From: Collybiopsis luxurians FD-317 M1
Lineage: Eukaryota > Basidiomycota > Agaricomycetes > Agaricales > Omphalotaceae
Direction of reading: 5' to 3'
NCBI GenBank assembly: GCA_000827265.1
Contig: KN834749.1
Span: 2,345,500-2,409,499 of the forward strand
Length of the DNA: 64,000 nucleotides
The position numbers and the translations under genes are program-made. Below, piece after piece: positions 14,091 through 25,820 of the stretch (positions within the stretch are counted from its first letter, which is position 1; each line of letters opens with the position of its first letter). Under the pieces are notes generated by a model. The model searched no databases and had not been told where the DNA came from. It saw only the letters and a list, made by a program, of their open reading frames with translations.

Positions 14091-16209
14091 TCATTCAACA
14101 CCTGAATGGGATGATTAATTTGATTGGTAAGAGCGACATACCGAGCCCACTGAGGGACGTGACCCGCTTCACGTTTGAGCTAGTTTTACCCTTGATCTTG
14201 TGCCAGAGTCCTCCGCCGCGAGAGGGAGATGAAGAAGAGGCCATATCCTTGGGTGGTGAACGGGAAGCTGCGCTTGACGATAACACAGACATGGGCGAGG
14301 TAGATAAGGCTGCTTGATCTTGGAATGAGGATGGCTGGAAAGAATCGGGCTTGGATTTCGGTATCGGCATCGGTTTTGAAACTGAAAGCCTTGTCATCTC
14401 GTCCGCCGCCATAAATTCCGTAAGGGTAGGGGCCATGGTTTTCTCAGAAAACGACAGTGCAGTGGCCATCTCATCTTTTTGCTCTGGTATCGGTTCAGCG
14501 ACCAGCGCGTCCAATTCTTCCGGCGCCCGAATCTGAGTCGAGTGTACCGAATCTGTCGGCGTACTACTCGAATGGCGTTTACCGCTGCTTCGTGAATGAG
14601 AAGAGTGGCGTCTAGACGACTCTATTTCACCCTCGAGTCCATGTAGAACACTCCGTTCAATACTTTTCCGTTTCGTCGGCGTTCCTAAAGAAGGGGAGAC
14701 GGGTACGGAATGGATCGTGAAATCCCAAGAATCCACGGTGCGATAAATCTGCGAGCTGGGTAACACACGGCGTTCTTGCCGTTTTGTTAACGGGGGTAAG
14801 TCCTCTGTCCGACCACGGTGAGAAAGACGTTTTGAGGGGTGACAAGTCGCTTACTCAGGATAGAGTTTATGAGATAGGATTTTTTCTTTGTACCCCGAAA
14901 GAATGGCATTTGTAAGAGTTGTGCCGCTGTTGGCCTTTTGGAGGGATCTTTGACAAGACAACTCTCGACCATCTCCGCAAAAACCTTGGAATACTTGTGT
15001 GTCCCACCATCCCTGTTTAGTGTTGGAGGATCATCTTGGATTCTAGAAAAATAATGAGCAGATGGCCATGAGGCAAAGACACCACTTGCGTTCTCAGCAG
15101 GACTTTTTGTGGGGATTCTCGGGATCGCGGAGGACGACCTTGTGTGAGTTCGAGGGCAGTGATCCCAAAGCTCCAAATATCGGCGGAAGAATCGTACTGT
15201 TTCCCTTGGATGAGTTCAGGCGCCATCCAGCAAGGCTAAAATTAAAGCAATGATGGTCTTTAGTTAGAACATCGTGGGTGTATGCGTGGAATACATGGGA
15301 GAAGAGAACGGGTTTTTGACAGGATACTCACTGTTCCAACAAAGGACTTCCTTTTGCCAATTTTACGTTTTGGGGTGGGCAATGGGTCGACAATGACGCG
15401 ATTGGAGGGAACGAGGGGTATGATCTGTGGAGCTTTGGGTTCTGGAGACATCTTGTCATCGTTGTTGGAAGAAGATAGTGAAGAAAGGGTATGGGATGAT
15501 CCCTCCGAGAGATCCGCGGCAACACCCAAGTCGCCTAGAAGAACAGTGCCATCATCATCGATGAGAAGATTGGCAGCTTTCACATCACGGTGTATGATGC
15601 TATTAACATGAAGGTAACTGGAGCAAGGCATGGAATTGATATCGGAACAGAATCGGGAGAGAATTACTTACTTTAGACCGAGTAGAGCTTGCTCGAGAAT
15701 AGATTTGATAACTTCTTCCTCCATGCCGCCGGGCCAGCCATACCGCATAACATCGGCCGCACTACCCTTGTTCATTAGACGAAAGGCGATGTAGAGTTTG
15801 TGGCCATCCATCCATGAACCACGGACACGTAAAACATTGGGGTGTTTGGAGAGGGACATGAGGGTAGTTTCACGTTGTAATAGAGCCCATGAGTGTAGAG
15901 GTAAAGTGTCGAGATCCAAGACTTTGAGAGCGCAAGGTTGTGGACGGGAGTTGGGAGGTTGATAGGTTGCAGAATAGACGATAGATGAGGCACCGAAACC
16001 AATTGGAGAACCGATAACATAGTCGGAGGGGCGGTCGCTGTAAAAGTCGTAAAAAGGGTGATAGAATACTCGCATGGTGGAACGAACCTGTAAAGGGACC
16101 AGTGATCTTCTACGGCACCTATGAAGTGAGGCAAAGTAGAACTTGATGCCATATTAAGATCGGATACAAATAAAGGATGAGAAAACGAGGGTGTAGTATT
16201 TAAAGACAT
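14091..16209 (-). CDS. STE20-family serine/threonine kinase, FRAY/SPAK-OSR1-like
   Basis: Protein kinase of the STE20 group. It starts at 16209 ([14 protein letters not shown]). After intron 1 comes the glycine loop [18 protein letters not shown], the Lys of ALKVLDLD, the catalytic loop [13 protein letters not shown], and [10 protein letters not shown] in place of DFG. About 55 Ser/Pro/basic residues are then inserted before the [12 protein letters not shown] end of the activation segment. Next come [19 protein letters not shown] and [17 protein letters not shown]. The C-terminal 230 residues are Ser-rich and unstructured with no PF2-type regulatory domain recognised. The last exon is tentative: a splice at about 14102 gives a stop at 14091. 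Animal FRAY/OSR1 kinases act in osmotic and ion control, but the fungal role is not deducible here. The gene shares an upstream region with the SRPK gene. Confidence 0.85.
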
Positions 16210-16427
16210 GTTGATTGTATTGAAACATAGACTCGGCTTAGCATATGTCGTTTATCTTCACGTGTAACATGTAAAGAGCGGGAAAGGTGGTCGTAGTGGC
16301 GAGCGGTCTGGCCCCTGAGGCTGTGCAATTACAGGTCCGGTCTCCGTAAAGATAAGTCGGGTACATCCGGCACTGACTTTTGTTTACCTTCTTGTTCAAT
16401 TCCAGTCAGTTCAGGTTCTTCCTGTCC
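16210..16427. promoter_or_regulatory. Short divergent promoter region shared by two kinases
   Basis: Only 218 bp separate the start codons of the FRAY-type kinase (minus) and the SR-protein kinase (plus). Both core promoters and 5' UTRs must fit here. No clear TATA box was seen. Confidence 0.5.
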
Positions 16428-19400
16428 ATGGCTTCAAAGCAGCCTTGTGAAAAATATCAATACGTCGTAACTTCTGCAGGCCCAAAAATTCTTCCAGTAG
16501 ACGAACCCTCCCTCAAATCTGAAGAAAGTCCTGCAGATTACAATGCAGGTGGCTATCTCCCCGTAAAGTTGGACGACACTTTTAAAAATGGCCGTTATCG
16601 AGTCGTTAGAAAATTAGGGTGCGCAATCTTATCGCTTTTTGCATTTTTCTCAATCTCATCGCACGCAATTTTATCCATAGATGGGGTCATTTTTCAACGG
16701 TCTGGCTGGTAAAAGATAACCAGTGCGTCTGCCTTTCTTTCTGTCTTTTCTTTTTTTTTCTCAATCCACCACCCAGGTTACATCGACATTCAGCTCTCAA
16801 AGTCGTCAAATCAGCAGGTCGTTACGCTGAAACCGCCAGAGATGAGATCAAGTTGCTGTCTCGTGTTGCTTCCTTTTCTCCCTCTCATCCAGGTCGACAG
16901 CACATTGTCTCTTTTCTCGACTCTTTCTCCCATCTTACTCCAGAGGCCTCCCATGTTTGCATCGTGTTTGAACCGCTCGGAGAAAATCTGCTCGCTTTAA
17001 TTGAGCGAAACAAGAAAAAGGGCGTACCTCGTGCTCTTGTCAAACTCATAGCAAAGCAGGTTCTACTCGGTCTCCAGTATCTGCACGACGAATGTGATCT
17101 CGTTCATACCGATCTCAAACCAGAGAACGTGATGATTTCCATTCCCGACATCGAAGCCCACATTTTCAATGAACTTTCCCAATGTCCCTCTCCCACGTCA
17201 CGCAGAGTCGGTGTTCCGCTTCCAACCAAATCAAGGTCCGGTGTCACGATACCATCGAGTCAACGTCCAAGTCGCCGCCAGGTCCAGATTTTTGACTCAC
17301 AACCCCTATCAAGTCCAGGTCGTAATAGCCTTAGCATGAGCTTTGGCCAATTCGGCAGCGCCGGTGGCAGTTGCACAACCAGTCCCAGTGGCAGCTTCAT
17401 TAGCCAGAATATGGCTCGTTTATCCATAAACGCTTCCCACAATGTGCCTAAAATGAGCACAAGCGCCCCCAAAGTCCCCAGTGGTTTATCTTCTTCTCAT
17501 CTCGAACCCCTTACCACCAGTAAATCCACTCCCAATGTCAATCCAACCAAGATCACCCCCGTATCTCCTATCCCGCATCCGAACAACAATATCAGCCTAA
17601 ACTCTCCTTCTACTTCTTCCTCTTCTTCCTCAATCGCCTCTACTTCGGCGACATCCAATGGCGTCGGAACCAGCAGTAATTTCAGCACCCCTCCGACTTC
17701 ACTATCTCAATCGATTGGCAATGTCTTGGGCAATGCATTTATACTGTCGCGGAATGCAGACAGCGAGAAAACTTGCAACCCGACTGAATCCGTAGCCATT
17801 CCCATCAACGGGAAAAAGGTCAAAGGCAAAGCCGGCGCTCCAACTGAAACTGACCCCGCGGACATGACTTCGACATCTTGGAAGGATAAACTAGCTTTGA
17901 GTGGCGCATCATGGAAAGATCGGATATCAGGCTTCTCTTTATCTTCGTCCTACAAATCTTCAACGAGCAGCGACAATTCCAAGGCCGCTTGTCGCACACA
18001 TGGACACTCGCGGTCGCAGTCGGGCATACCTGGGTCATGGAAAGATCCTGGTCTTGCTGCGCCGGCGCCGGCCGTTGTTGTCTCTGCTGTCGTCACAGCC
18101 GATGGCGAGGGGAACGGGGATTATTTCCAGATCGCCGGGGGAAGCGGTAGTTTGTCTGGAAGTAGTGTCGACTCGGATACCACGACCACCACTGCTACCT
18201 CGGAGAGCTCCTCAGCGACTGTGACAAAGGCAAAGCCTTCCCCAACAGACACTGTTCGTCCCGATACCGAATCTGCCCCAATAAAACCACAAGCATTGCC
18301 CGAAATCATTATCCCATCCAAGACCAAACTGCACGCCCACAACATCCCATCTCTACTGTCACAGACGGCTCCTCCCCGCGATGCTGCCGCCTCAGACGGC
18401 CAGCGCTCTGATCGCCCGCGTAATTCTCCTCAGCTGCAGGGTTCCCAGGTATCCGCCCACATAGACCAACTTCCTCCTCCCGACTATCCTCCTACGTCTT
18501 CTTTCAATTCACCCCCGGTCGTCTCGCACCTACCCACCCCATCAAACTCCAAGTCAAAACCGTCACAGAGTTCCCGTAAATCATCATCGCATAAAGTCCC
18601 TCCCATCGACGTGTCCGCAAAACAACAATCTCCCGCTCCCCCTCCTCCATCTCCTGATCCTTCATTTGTTCCGCCATCCGCAGTCCAATCATCATCATCA
18701 TCATCCGAAGCAGCGCCTACCAAACCGACCCCCGTCCCAACGACTGCTCCGTCAGTGACTCAGCCAATGGACGTTCCTCTTCATTCTCCACCTTCTGCAC
18801 CGCTGCCATTATTCTTCACTCCTCCCGTCTCTATAAAGATTGCCGATTTGGGGAATGCCACGCCCTCAAAGAAGCATTACACTGAAGATATCCAAACGCG
18901 ACAGTATCGTGCGCCTGAGGCGATTATTGGACGAAAGGATTGGGATACGCGAGTGGATATATGGAGTGTTGCCTGTGTGGTGCGTTAATATTCGTACGAG
19001 AGGGGGCGAAATTTTTTTACTGACTGGCGCTTTCAGGTATTTGAATTGTTGACCGGAGAGTACCTCTTCGATCCCCAAGCGCAATCCGGATTGTTCACCA
19101 AAGATGATGATCATTTGGCTCAGATCATCGAGTTGCTTGGGGATTATCCACTCGAGTGCAAGATGGGAGGAAAGTACAGCAGGGACTTGTTTGACCATTC
19201 GGGTGAGTACCGCTCTGATGACAACTCAATTGGGTATAGGCCAACGTGCGTTCTCCTTTTATAGGCGCCTTACGATATATAAAAACTCTCAAGCCTTGGC
19301 CTCTCAAACGAGTCATGAGTGAAAAGTATTCGTATTCCGACTCCGACTCGGAGGCTCTCTGTGCGTTTATGTTACCAATGCTTATTACGGATATGAAGAA

Positions 19401-19479
19401 GCGGGTTCATGCGAGAGAGATGATTGAACATGAGTGGTTGGTTATTACCGAAGGGGATGACACGACCGAGGGGTGGTGA
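16428..19479 (+). CDS. SR-protein-specific kinase (SRPK, Sky1/Dsk1 type) with very long kinase insert
   Basis: Phosphorylates Arg-Ser repeats of splicing factors and some RNA export factors. Five exons join exactly in frame: 16428-16618, 16681-16722, 16777-18979, 19037-19202 and 19265-19479, giving 938 residues. The kinase core is split. The N-lobe has KLGWGHFSTVWLVKD and ALKVVKSAGRY, and the catalytic loop is HTDLKPENVM, with HTD in place of HRD as is typical for SRPKs. After about 565 residues of Ser/Pro/Thr-rich spacer, the core resumes with IKIADLGNA, then YTEDIQTRQYRAPEAIIG and WSVACVVFELLTGEYLFDP. Spacers at this place are usual in SRPKs and control localisation, but this one is long. 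A 5' open frame starting inside intron 1 at 16619 is an artefact. Confidence 0.93.
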
Positions 19480-20634
19480 TTGTTTTTTTGTTTTTCTCGA
19501 ATTTGCGCCCTCCCTTTCTCTGTAAGTGTCGAGGGTGAGCTTTTATTTTTATTACATTATGCCACCGCCAGCCAGCTTCTAGGACGGTAGAACTCTCTTT
19601 TTACTGTTTGTTTTTTGCCTGCCTCAGACGATTTATCATTTGTACTTGTTTTCGAGATCACGTAGACGCGATGGTTTATGGTTTTTGTTACGATACTTAT
19701 CTTAGATCCCTTTTCCTTTTTTCCCCATCGCTTTCGCTTTCCTTTCGTATATCTTATTCTTTATTTTGCTCTCTTGTCTGGTTGCGGTGGACCGCAGTAG
19801 AACTTTTTTGCCTTGCCTTGTCTTGTCTTGTCATGCCATGCCATACCATACCTCGTTATCGCACTTTTTCTTTCTTTCTCTCTTCTTTGGGCTCCGAGTA
19901 GGGATTTTTTAATACTCTTCTTGTGGTTCTCATCCTCCGCACAGTTTGCATTGACGTACCTTACGAATCTCTAACTTTTCTTTTTCCCTTTTCCTCAATC
20001 ATGTAGAGTTCCCCGTCCTCCTCATCCTCCTCCTCCTCTGATGGCTTCATTTTATTTCTGTTTTGTCACCTGCCAGTGTTAAATCGGGCATTTGTATGCA
20101 TACTCTTTTTTCACTCTCTCTATCTTTTGCTGTCTGTTTGTGTCTGTCCAACATATCTTTTAGTCATTGTCATCATCATGTAGCACTTTTTCTTTACAGT
20201 ACCGTAGGCTTATAGAAATAATATTCTCCTGTGTCTAACGAGCTTGTGAGGAAGGTAAATGTTGCCTTGAATTGAATTGCCGGTCCCTGCGGCTGAGTTG
20301 TACGTTCGGGGAGCGCGTCTCCGTACGTCCATCTACAGAAGATAACTTACTGCCTCTCAGCTTTCGGTCCAAAGAGGCAGCCCTAGAGTCGTTTCCTCTC
20401 TACACCTTACAAGTTGCCTGGGTGACGTCCTTTCGCGACTTCATGAGGGGATTGACATGTAAAGATCGGATGGACAGTATATACAAAGAGTGAAAAAGTG
20501 AGCTAGTCAAACGAATGAAAATGTTCAGCTAGGAACCGTTAAAGGAAAAGAAGACCCGCTTGAGTGCGACTTGAGCGCTGTTAAGAATTGCATCAAGTAT
20601 GAAGTTTGTCAGGTTAGTTTTTGCCAGGATTTTT
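19480..20634. other. Pyrimidine-rich 3' region of SRPK, then intergenic
   Basis: No gene was recognised. The plus strand from 19480 to about 20200 is strongly T/C-rich, as expected for a long 3' UTR and downstream region. Small open frames within have no family likeness. Confidence 0.5.
19808..19852 (+). repeat. Degenerate pentanucleotide repeat (9 units)
   Basis: Nine consecutive 5-bp units follow the pattern TTGCC, TTGCC, TTGTC x3, ATGCC x2, ATACC x2. Each sub-variant is repeated in blocks, which suggests stepwise slippage. It lies in the presumed 3' UTR of the SRPK gene. Confidence 0.75.
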
Positions 20635-22431
20635 TCAATGGCTTCCTCCAGATATCTGTCGGGTATGGAAATAACTTTAAATGTGGCACAATACATTTCA
20701 GAAGGCCAAAGAAGCTTACGGTAGCATCCTCAGACTCGACGTCACCTGCTTCTCCCCCAGTAATCGCGAGTTGAGAAAAGTCCCAGTCGCTAAAATTCTA
20801 CACATCAGCGTTCACCGTCATCGATATCGTGCAGTGAGACGGTATCTCTTACCCGGAACAGTTACCGCAGTCTACAGCGAGTCGTTGTCCAGAAACCCTT
20901 GAGGCCCGTTGGTTAGTTACTCCATACTACTAATGCTTAGTGCTTATCGGGAAGTCTCACTCAATAGAGGTCTCGGAACCGATAAAGTTTATATCGCTGA
21001 TGATACTCCCAGTTCCCGGCGTACCAAAGTCGTCGGGATAGCTCTGCGGAGCATTTGATCAGCTCAAGTGATGCATACAAATGGCTATCAATAAAATAGA
21101 GTTAACTTACCTGGCTTATGAGTACGCCAAACTTGTCAATTCCTGTGAGGGTGTTGCCCGAGTAAGTAATACCAGAGACAGAGGCTCCGTCATCGGCTTC
21201 CGCTTTGACCTTAATTCTGATACCGTACATCGAGTCCGAGACGGTATTTCCGCTGAACGTGACGTTCGATACGGTCTTTCCGGATGAGACAGACCCAACA
21301 GACGTGCCATGTCCTCCGGAGCACTGGTTGTTCTCAAAGGTGATAGAGGAGCCAGAATTAATCGCAATGCCTGGATCAAAATTCAAGGGGGAGTTTGACT
21401 AAGCAGTTATGCGAACACTTACAGTCATCTTGGTTCTTGACGATGCTATTTTTGATCTACGTTCTATATAAAAAAAAAAGGCTTTTTTGTCGGTGCAAGG
21501 GAACAAAGACAGACCGTAATCGAACTGGCGGAAACGTCGAAACCCTATGATAGAGTAATATCAGTGCAGAGAAATTCAGAAGGTATGGCGAGACCCACAT
21601 CAGTGTTATGCCCTAGAGAGTCGGTGTCCCCATCGCTGTTGTCAATCTGGAGCAGCAGCCTGAGGATCTTGCACAATGTGTGTCATTCTATTCCTCAGTA
21701 CCTACCGTGATTGAATTGAGCACTAGGCCTTCCCCGCCAACAGATACAGCTTGAGCAGGCGAGTTGAGGACAGTCAAATCACTATAAGTACCAGAGCCCT
21801 TTATTCTTTCATGCAAGGTTAACAAAGGAAGGTCTTCAAGTAAGTAGACCCTGTCATTAAACGCCGAATACTTACTTGATAAAAGGGTGGGGCTTATCTA
21901 CTCCTCCGTTAGTTCCTTCGCCATCCCAGTATTCCGCACCGTTTCCCTGTACCGGCATCCATCAATATTTCTAGTGTCGGAGATCGAAGGGACGCCTACA
22001 TCCAAAGTAAAGCCTGCACCGTTGAATATTACACCAACTCCGTCAAAGGTTGCAAGCGGTCCTGCAGCTGAAAAATGATAGTACATCTCAAAACTAGTAT
22101 CTTTACCGGAGAAACGACCATTTACTAGATGTCTTCTCAAAAGTAATGTCTCCGGACATTGCCACTTCTGCGTTGTCAGCGAAAGTCCAAGAGATGACCT
22201 CTGAGGAGAGAAATATCAATACAGCGGCACTGGAATCTAGATATTTAATATAGTATTCTCACCTCCATCGGGCACCGTGAAAGCGGATATTGTTACCGAC
22301 GAGCAGTTAGAGACATCGTCGTCGTACGCAGAGACCATGCAGCTCACGCGCTTAGTCGGCGCTGTCGAGGCAAATAGTACTCGGCCTATAATAAGTGCCC
22401 AAATCAGGCAGTGTTTGAAGGGTTTAGACAT
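20635..22431 (-). CDS. Secreted endo-polygalacturonase, glycoside hydrolase family 28
   Basis: Hydrolyses alpha-1,4-galacturonan in pectin. It starts at 22431 with a hydrophobic leader (CLIWALIIGRVLFAST). Spliced exons give FDGVGVIFNGAGFTLDGNG, YWDGEGTNGGVDKPHPFIK, the catalytic NTDGFDVS block, KNSIVKNQDDC, the active-site GGHGTSVGSV and substrate-binding GIRIKV. All GH28 catalytic Asp/His residues are therefore present in order. The YWDG-EGTNGG style points to an endo-acting enzyme. About eight short introns interrupt the gene. C-terminal exons read RLAVDCGNCSG, then DWDFSQLAITGGEAG. The final intron 20656-20719 (gtaagc to acag) would put the stop at 20635; if it is retained, the frame runs to 20609. 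The gene appears intact. Confidence 0.88.
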
Positions 22432-22532
22432 CGAGAGGTTAAATAAAAGAGTGACGGTTTATGAAAGAATAGACAAGAGGATTCAAATCGGCAGAACCTG
22501 TGTTATGAACGTCAGGTCATTTGGGATCTCTT

Positions 22533-22540
22533 CTTTTATA
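22533..22540 (-). promoter_or_regulatory. TATA box upstream of endo-polygalacturonase
   Basis: The minus strand reads TATAAAAG about 100 bp upstream of the GH28 start codon, a perfect TATA consensus at a plausible distance for a regulated secreted enzyme gene. Confidence 0.5.
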
Positions 22541-23679
22541 TTCTGTGGGCCCCCGAGAAATGGATGGATTCCAGATTCGTCCGCCTCGCCGCTATGAGGG
22601 TACTCAAGTTCAAGGCAATCTATCATTGAGGGTGCAGGGGTTTTTCCTCTGCAAGCGGCGTGGTGGCCGGAGGGCTGGCCTGGCGACAGGGAAATTTCCA
22701 CAGTTCCTGTATGCATCGAATCGATGTCCTTCCGATATAATGGGTAGGCGTGAACTTCCAGAATAATTACTGGTCCTTCATCAGTGTTGAGCAACGATTG
22801 ACGATTAGTTTCTGCGCCGTAGAATCTCTAAACCTGAAGCGATCTTATTCTGCCTGCAAGTTCGAAGTCCCGAAGAGTAGCATCAAAAATCGAGATTCTG
22901 ATCTGGGGGCGAATAAGGGCAATTAAGGCAACCAATATGAACTTCCTAATTTCGTTCCTGACAGAGACTCTAGATAGTAGATTCCTCCCGAATCCTCGCG
23001 GTGATATGAACTGCTGGGTCAGCACACACCAGCACATACGGCGCGCCTCGTACGCAAAAGTATGCCACCTAAATCGACCTGAAATCGACTAAACAACTGT
23101 ACACTTACAGTATCTAATCATCGCCACTTGAAGAACAGAAAGACTCAAGGATGACTTCAATGGTTACAGTTGCCATTGATACTTCCGAATCCGGTTCCGG
23201 CGATTATGTTACAGTACGTATGGTGACGATATGGTGACGCAGTGTCCCTGGCTTCGTTAACGAGGACTGCTTCCTTGCAACATTGCAATAGACAGCAGTC
23301 TTCCATTCGACAATAAACGCATAAATTATCGAATAAATCCTCTGATAACAAATCTAAAGCGAAAGAGTGAACCTAAACGAGTGCGACGATTCACAACGAC
23401 GGGCTGACAAGACGAAACGATGGGCATTTTGTAAAGGAGCGAAAGTAAATGAACAAGAAAAAAACAAGATGTGCACTAGGCAAGTCATAGGAAAGCGGGT
23501 GAATAGAGGATGATAGCCAAAATAAAATGTGGATGAGGGTATAGTAACAAGTCCTCGGTGAGCTAAGTAGTTCGGTTCATGTCAAGTAAAGAGGAAAGCA
23601 CAAGTTCTGAAGATAGCTGCATCTCTATGCGAGGCTGAAGGTACAACAAACCCTTCCAAAACTAGAGGTCATTGATTAA
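22541..23679. other. Intergenic region, no gene recognised
   Basis: About 1.1 kb between the GH28 promoter and the end of the chitin deacetylase. The largest open frame overlapping it (22483-22794, minus) shows no known motif. Confidence 0.5.
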
Positions 23680-25571
23680 CTAGAGGAATAGAGCAACCAA
23701 AGCAAAGACACCGCTCAGTGCTAATGCCCAAGAAGCTCCAGGAACCGTGAGGGCAACTCCACCATTTTGTGAGGAAGAGCCACTGGAGGTACCAGATGAG
23801 CCGGAACCGGAAGAGCCGGAAGAACTGGATCCATTGGTTGGTGTGCTGCCGTTGCTGAAAGCAGCATCCATGGGCAAGTTCAGGCATTCAATGACGGGCT
23901 TAATGTCGAAATTTTGTTGCAGGGCACTAGGGAGAATATACCCTGTAGCCAACTGCACAGTTTCTTCAAACAAATCATGTTCCAGGACGATGAAGCCGGT
24001 GTCAATTTGACTGGCGTTGGCGATGATGTTTTCCCAGTTGTTGAGAACACCGTAGGAAGATGCAAGTCCACCATGAACATCAAAGTCTAGCGGAAAATAT
24101 TGGGCGATCAAAAGCAATGCAAGGAAATACCTAACTTACCATCAGTATCGAAAGTGGCCGTAGCACTCATCCTCGTCCACATTACAGGGGTGAGACCTGT
24201 TCAATTGTGTCGTCAGCACAAGAACATCAACAACTCTGGTCCAAAGAACCCACCCATTGCCACAGAAATGTTACGAACACGGTCGCTATAGGCAGTAGAG
24301 TCAGCTCAGATTTCAAGAAAGAAATTTCAAAACCCACTCAATGTCACCATAGGGGGGACGCATGTATGTGGGAGTGACACCAAGCACATCCTGAATAATT
24401 TTCTTAGTCCATCCCAACTCGGCAATAATTTCTTCGTTGCTCAAAGTGGTCCTGGTCAAGGTATTAGCACAGCGTCGCGCACAGGAAAATCGGTGTTTTA
24501 CAAGTAAGGGTGGCTCCATGTGTGAACACCTATTTGATGGCCACCCATGTATTCTTCTTGAAGAGTTTCGGGGAACTATCGAAAGCAAAATGGTTTGAAA
24601 GCGTAACAAGGGAACCCACTAATAGCGTACCTGGACGCATCGAGAACCAACGGTGAAAAATGTAGCATGAAGATTATTTGCGGTCAGGTAGGTGAGCAGG
24701 TTAGGCGTATAGAACGAAGGTCCATCATCGTAGGTTAAGCCCCACGTCAGCTGTGTGGCAGTTAGAAAACTTAAAAAAGACAAGATAGCAGACCAGCAGT
24801 GGTCTCGGAGGGAGAGCACTAATCTCGGCGGCTCGGATCGGATTTAGTACGGACCTTGGTTGGGCATGTCTGGACGTCGGTATCACGCGTGCACCCAGTG
24901 CAGTACCACCAACAACGCGAAGTGTCTGGGAGATCATTATCAGGCACGAGATCAGTACAGAAAGGTTCAAATGCACCTGCGGCAGCGGCGGTGTTATTCG
25001 GGCAACCACCCAGCGAAGTTTGGCTCAAGCTAGGGATGTTGAATCCAGACGAATTTACCTCCGAGATCCATTGTTGAACCTCAGGCTGTACGGCATGGTT
25101 CAAAATCAGAAAGCTTATGCAACGTTCTAAAAATACATACAGAGTCGATCGGAGGGACTTTGTCTAGAGCAGGATAGTTGGATGGGATGATGCTCGTGGC
25201 TAATATTTGGATGTCGAGTAAGAAATCAAGTAATAAGCAAAAATTTTAAGCTTACGGTTTGGTAAAGCAGGGGCACTGGATAGGAAAGTATTGGTAGCTC
25301 CTGGAGTAGCGGTTGAAGGAAGAGGAATGGTAGGAAGACTGGTCTCATTCGCAGTAATAGACGCAAGGGGAACTGCGGTTGGGTTGGTCGTTACAAGGGA
25401 AAACGTCAAAGCTGTCGCCTGGGTCCCTGTGTGCGTGCTTGTAGCATTGGCAGCACTGGAAGCACCAGAAGCGGCAGCTGAGCTTGTTGCAGAGCTGCTC
25501 GCGGCGGCAGAAGATGATTGGCCATGAACGGCCAGCGAAAGAGTTGAAAGAACGAAGAGGCCAGCAAGCAT
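23680..25571 (-). CDS. GPI-anchored chitin deacetylase, carbohydrate esterase family 4
   Basis: Removes acetyl groups from cell-wall chitin to make chitosan. It starts at 25571 with a signal peptide (MLAGLFVLSTLSLAVHG), followed by a Ser/Ala/Thr-rich segment. The central NodB domain carries the metal-binding motif LTYDDGPSFYTPNLL, the second motif GGHQIGVHTWSHP with the H-x3-H pair, and MRPPYGDIDDRVRN with the catalytic-site Arg and Asp across an intron. A cysteine-rich stretch (CWWYCTGCTRDTDVQTC) precedes the domain, as in basidiomycete family members. The C-terminus has a Gly/Ser-rich spacer and then a hydrophobic tail (LALSGVFALVALFL), typical of a GPI signal, so the enzyme is expected at the plasma membrane or cell wall. 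Several short introns are present. Apparently intact. Confidence 0.92.
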
Positions 25572-25716
25572 GATGGTGGAGGAGAAGAAAAGGAACTAGA
25601 TTTTCCCGGCATCTCCAACGTTGCCTTAATCTTAATCAAAATGCTAAAATTAGAATGCCGTCACCATTGCCGGCGATGCGCCCAACATGCCGAAACTTGG
25701 AGCTCAATTGCCGAAA

Positions 25717-25724
25717 TATTTATA
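25717..25724 (-). promoter_or_regulatory. Possible TATA box of chitin deacetylase
   Basis: TATAAATA on the minus strand, about 145 bp upstream of the start codon. The distance is somewhat long, so the assignment is tentative. Confidence 0.35.
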
Positions 25725-25820
25725 GGAGTATCACGTGCTAAAAAGAATAGCGCAGCCAAATTTGTTCGAAATTTGTATTGAAATAATCCAAAACTCGGTT
25801 GTAAAGAGCAGACACTCTTC

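Noticed and set aside
16619..16776. Upstream start of an SRPK open frame at 16619
   Set aside because: This part is made of intron 1, exon 2 read out of frame and intron 2; splicing gives the correct kinase N-lobe from 16428.
22483..22794. 103-codon minus-strand open frame upstream of the polygalacturonase
   Set aside because: It covers the TATA box and promoter of the GH28 gene and matches no known protein.
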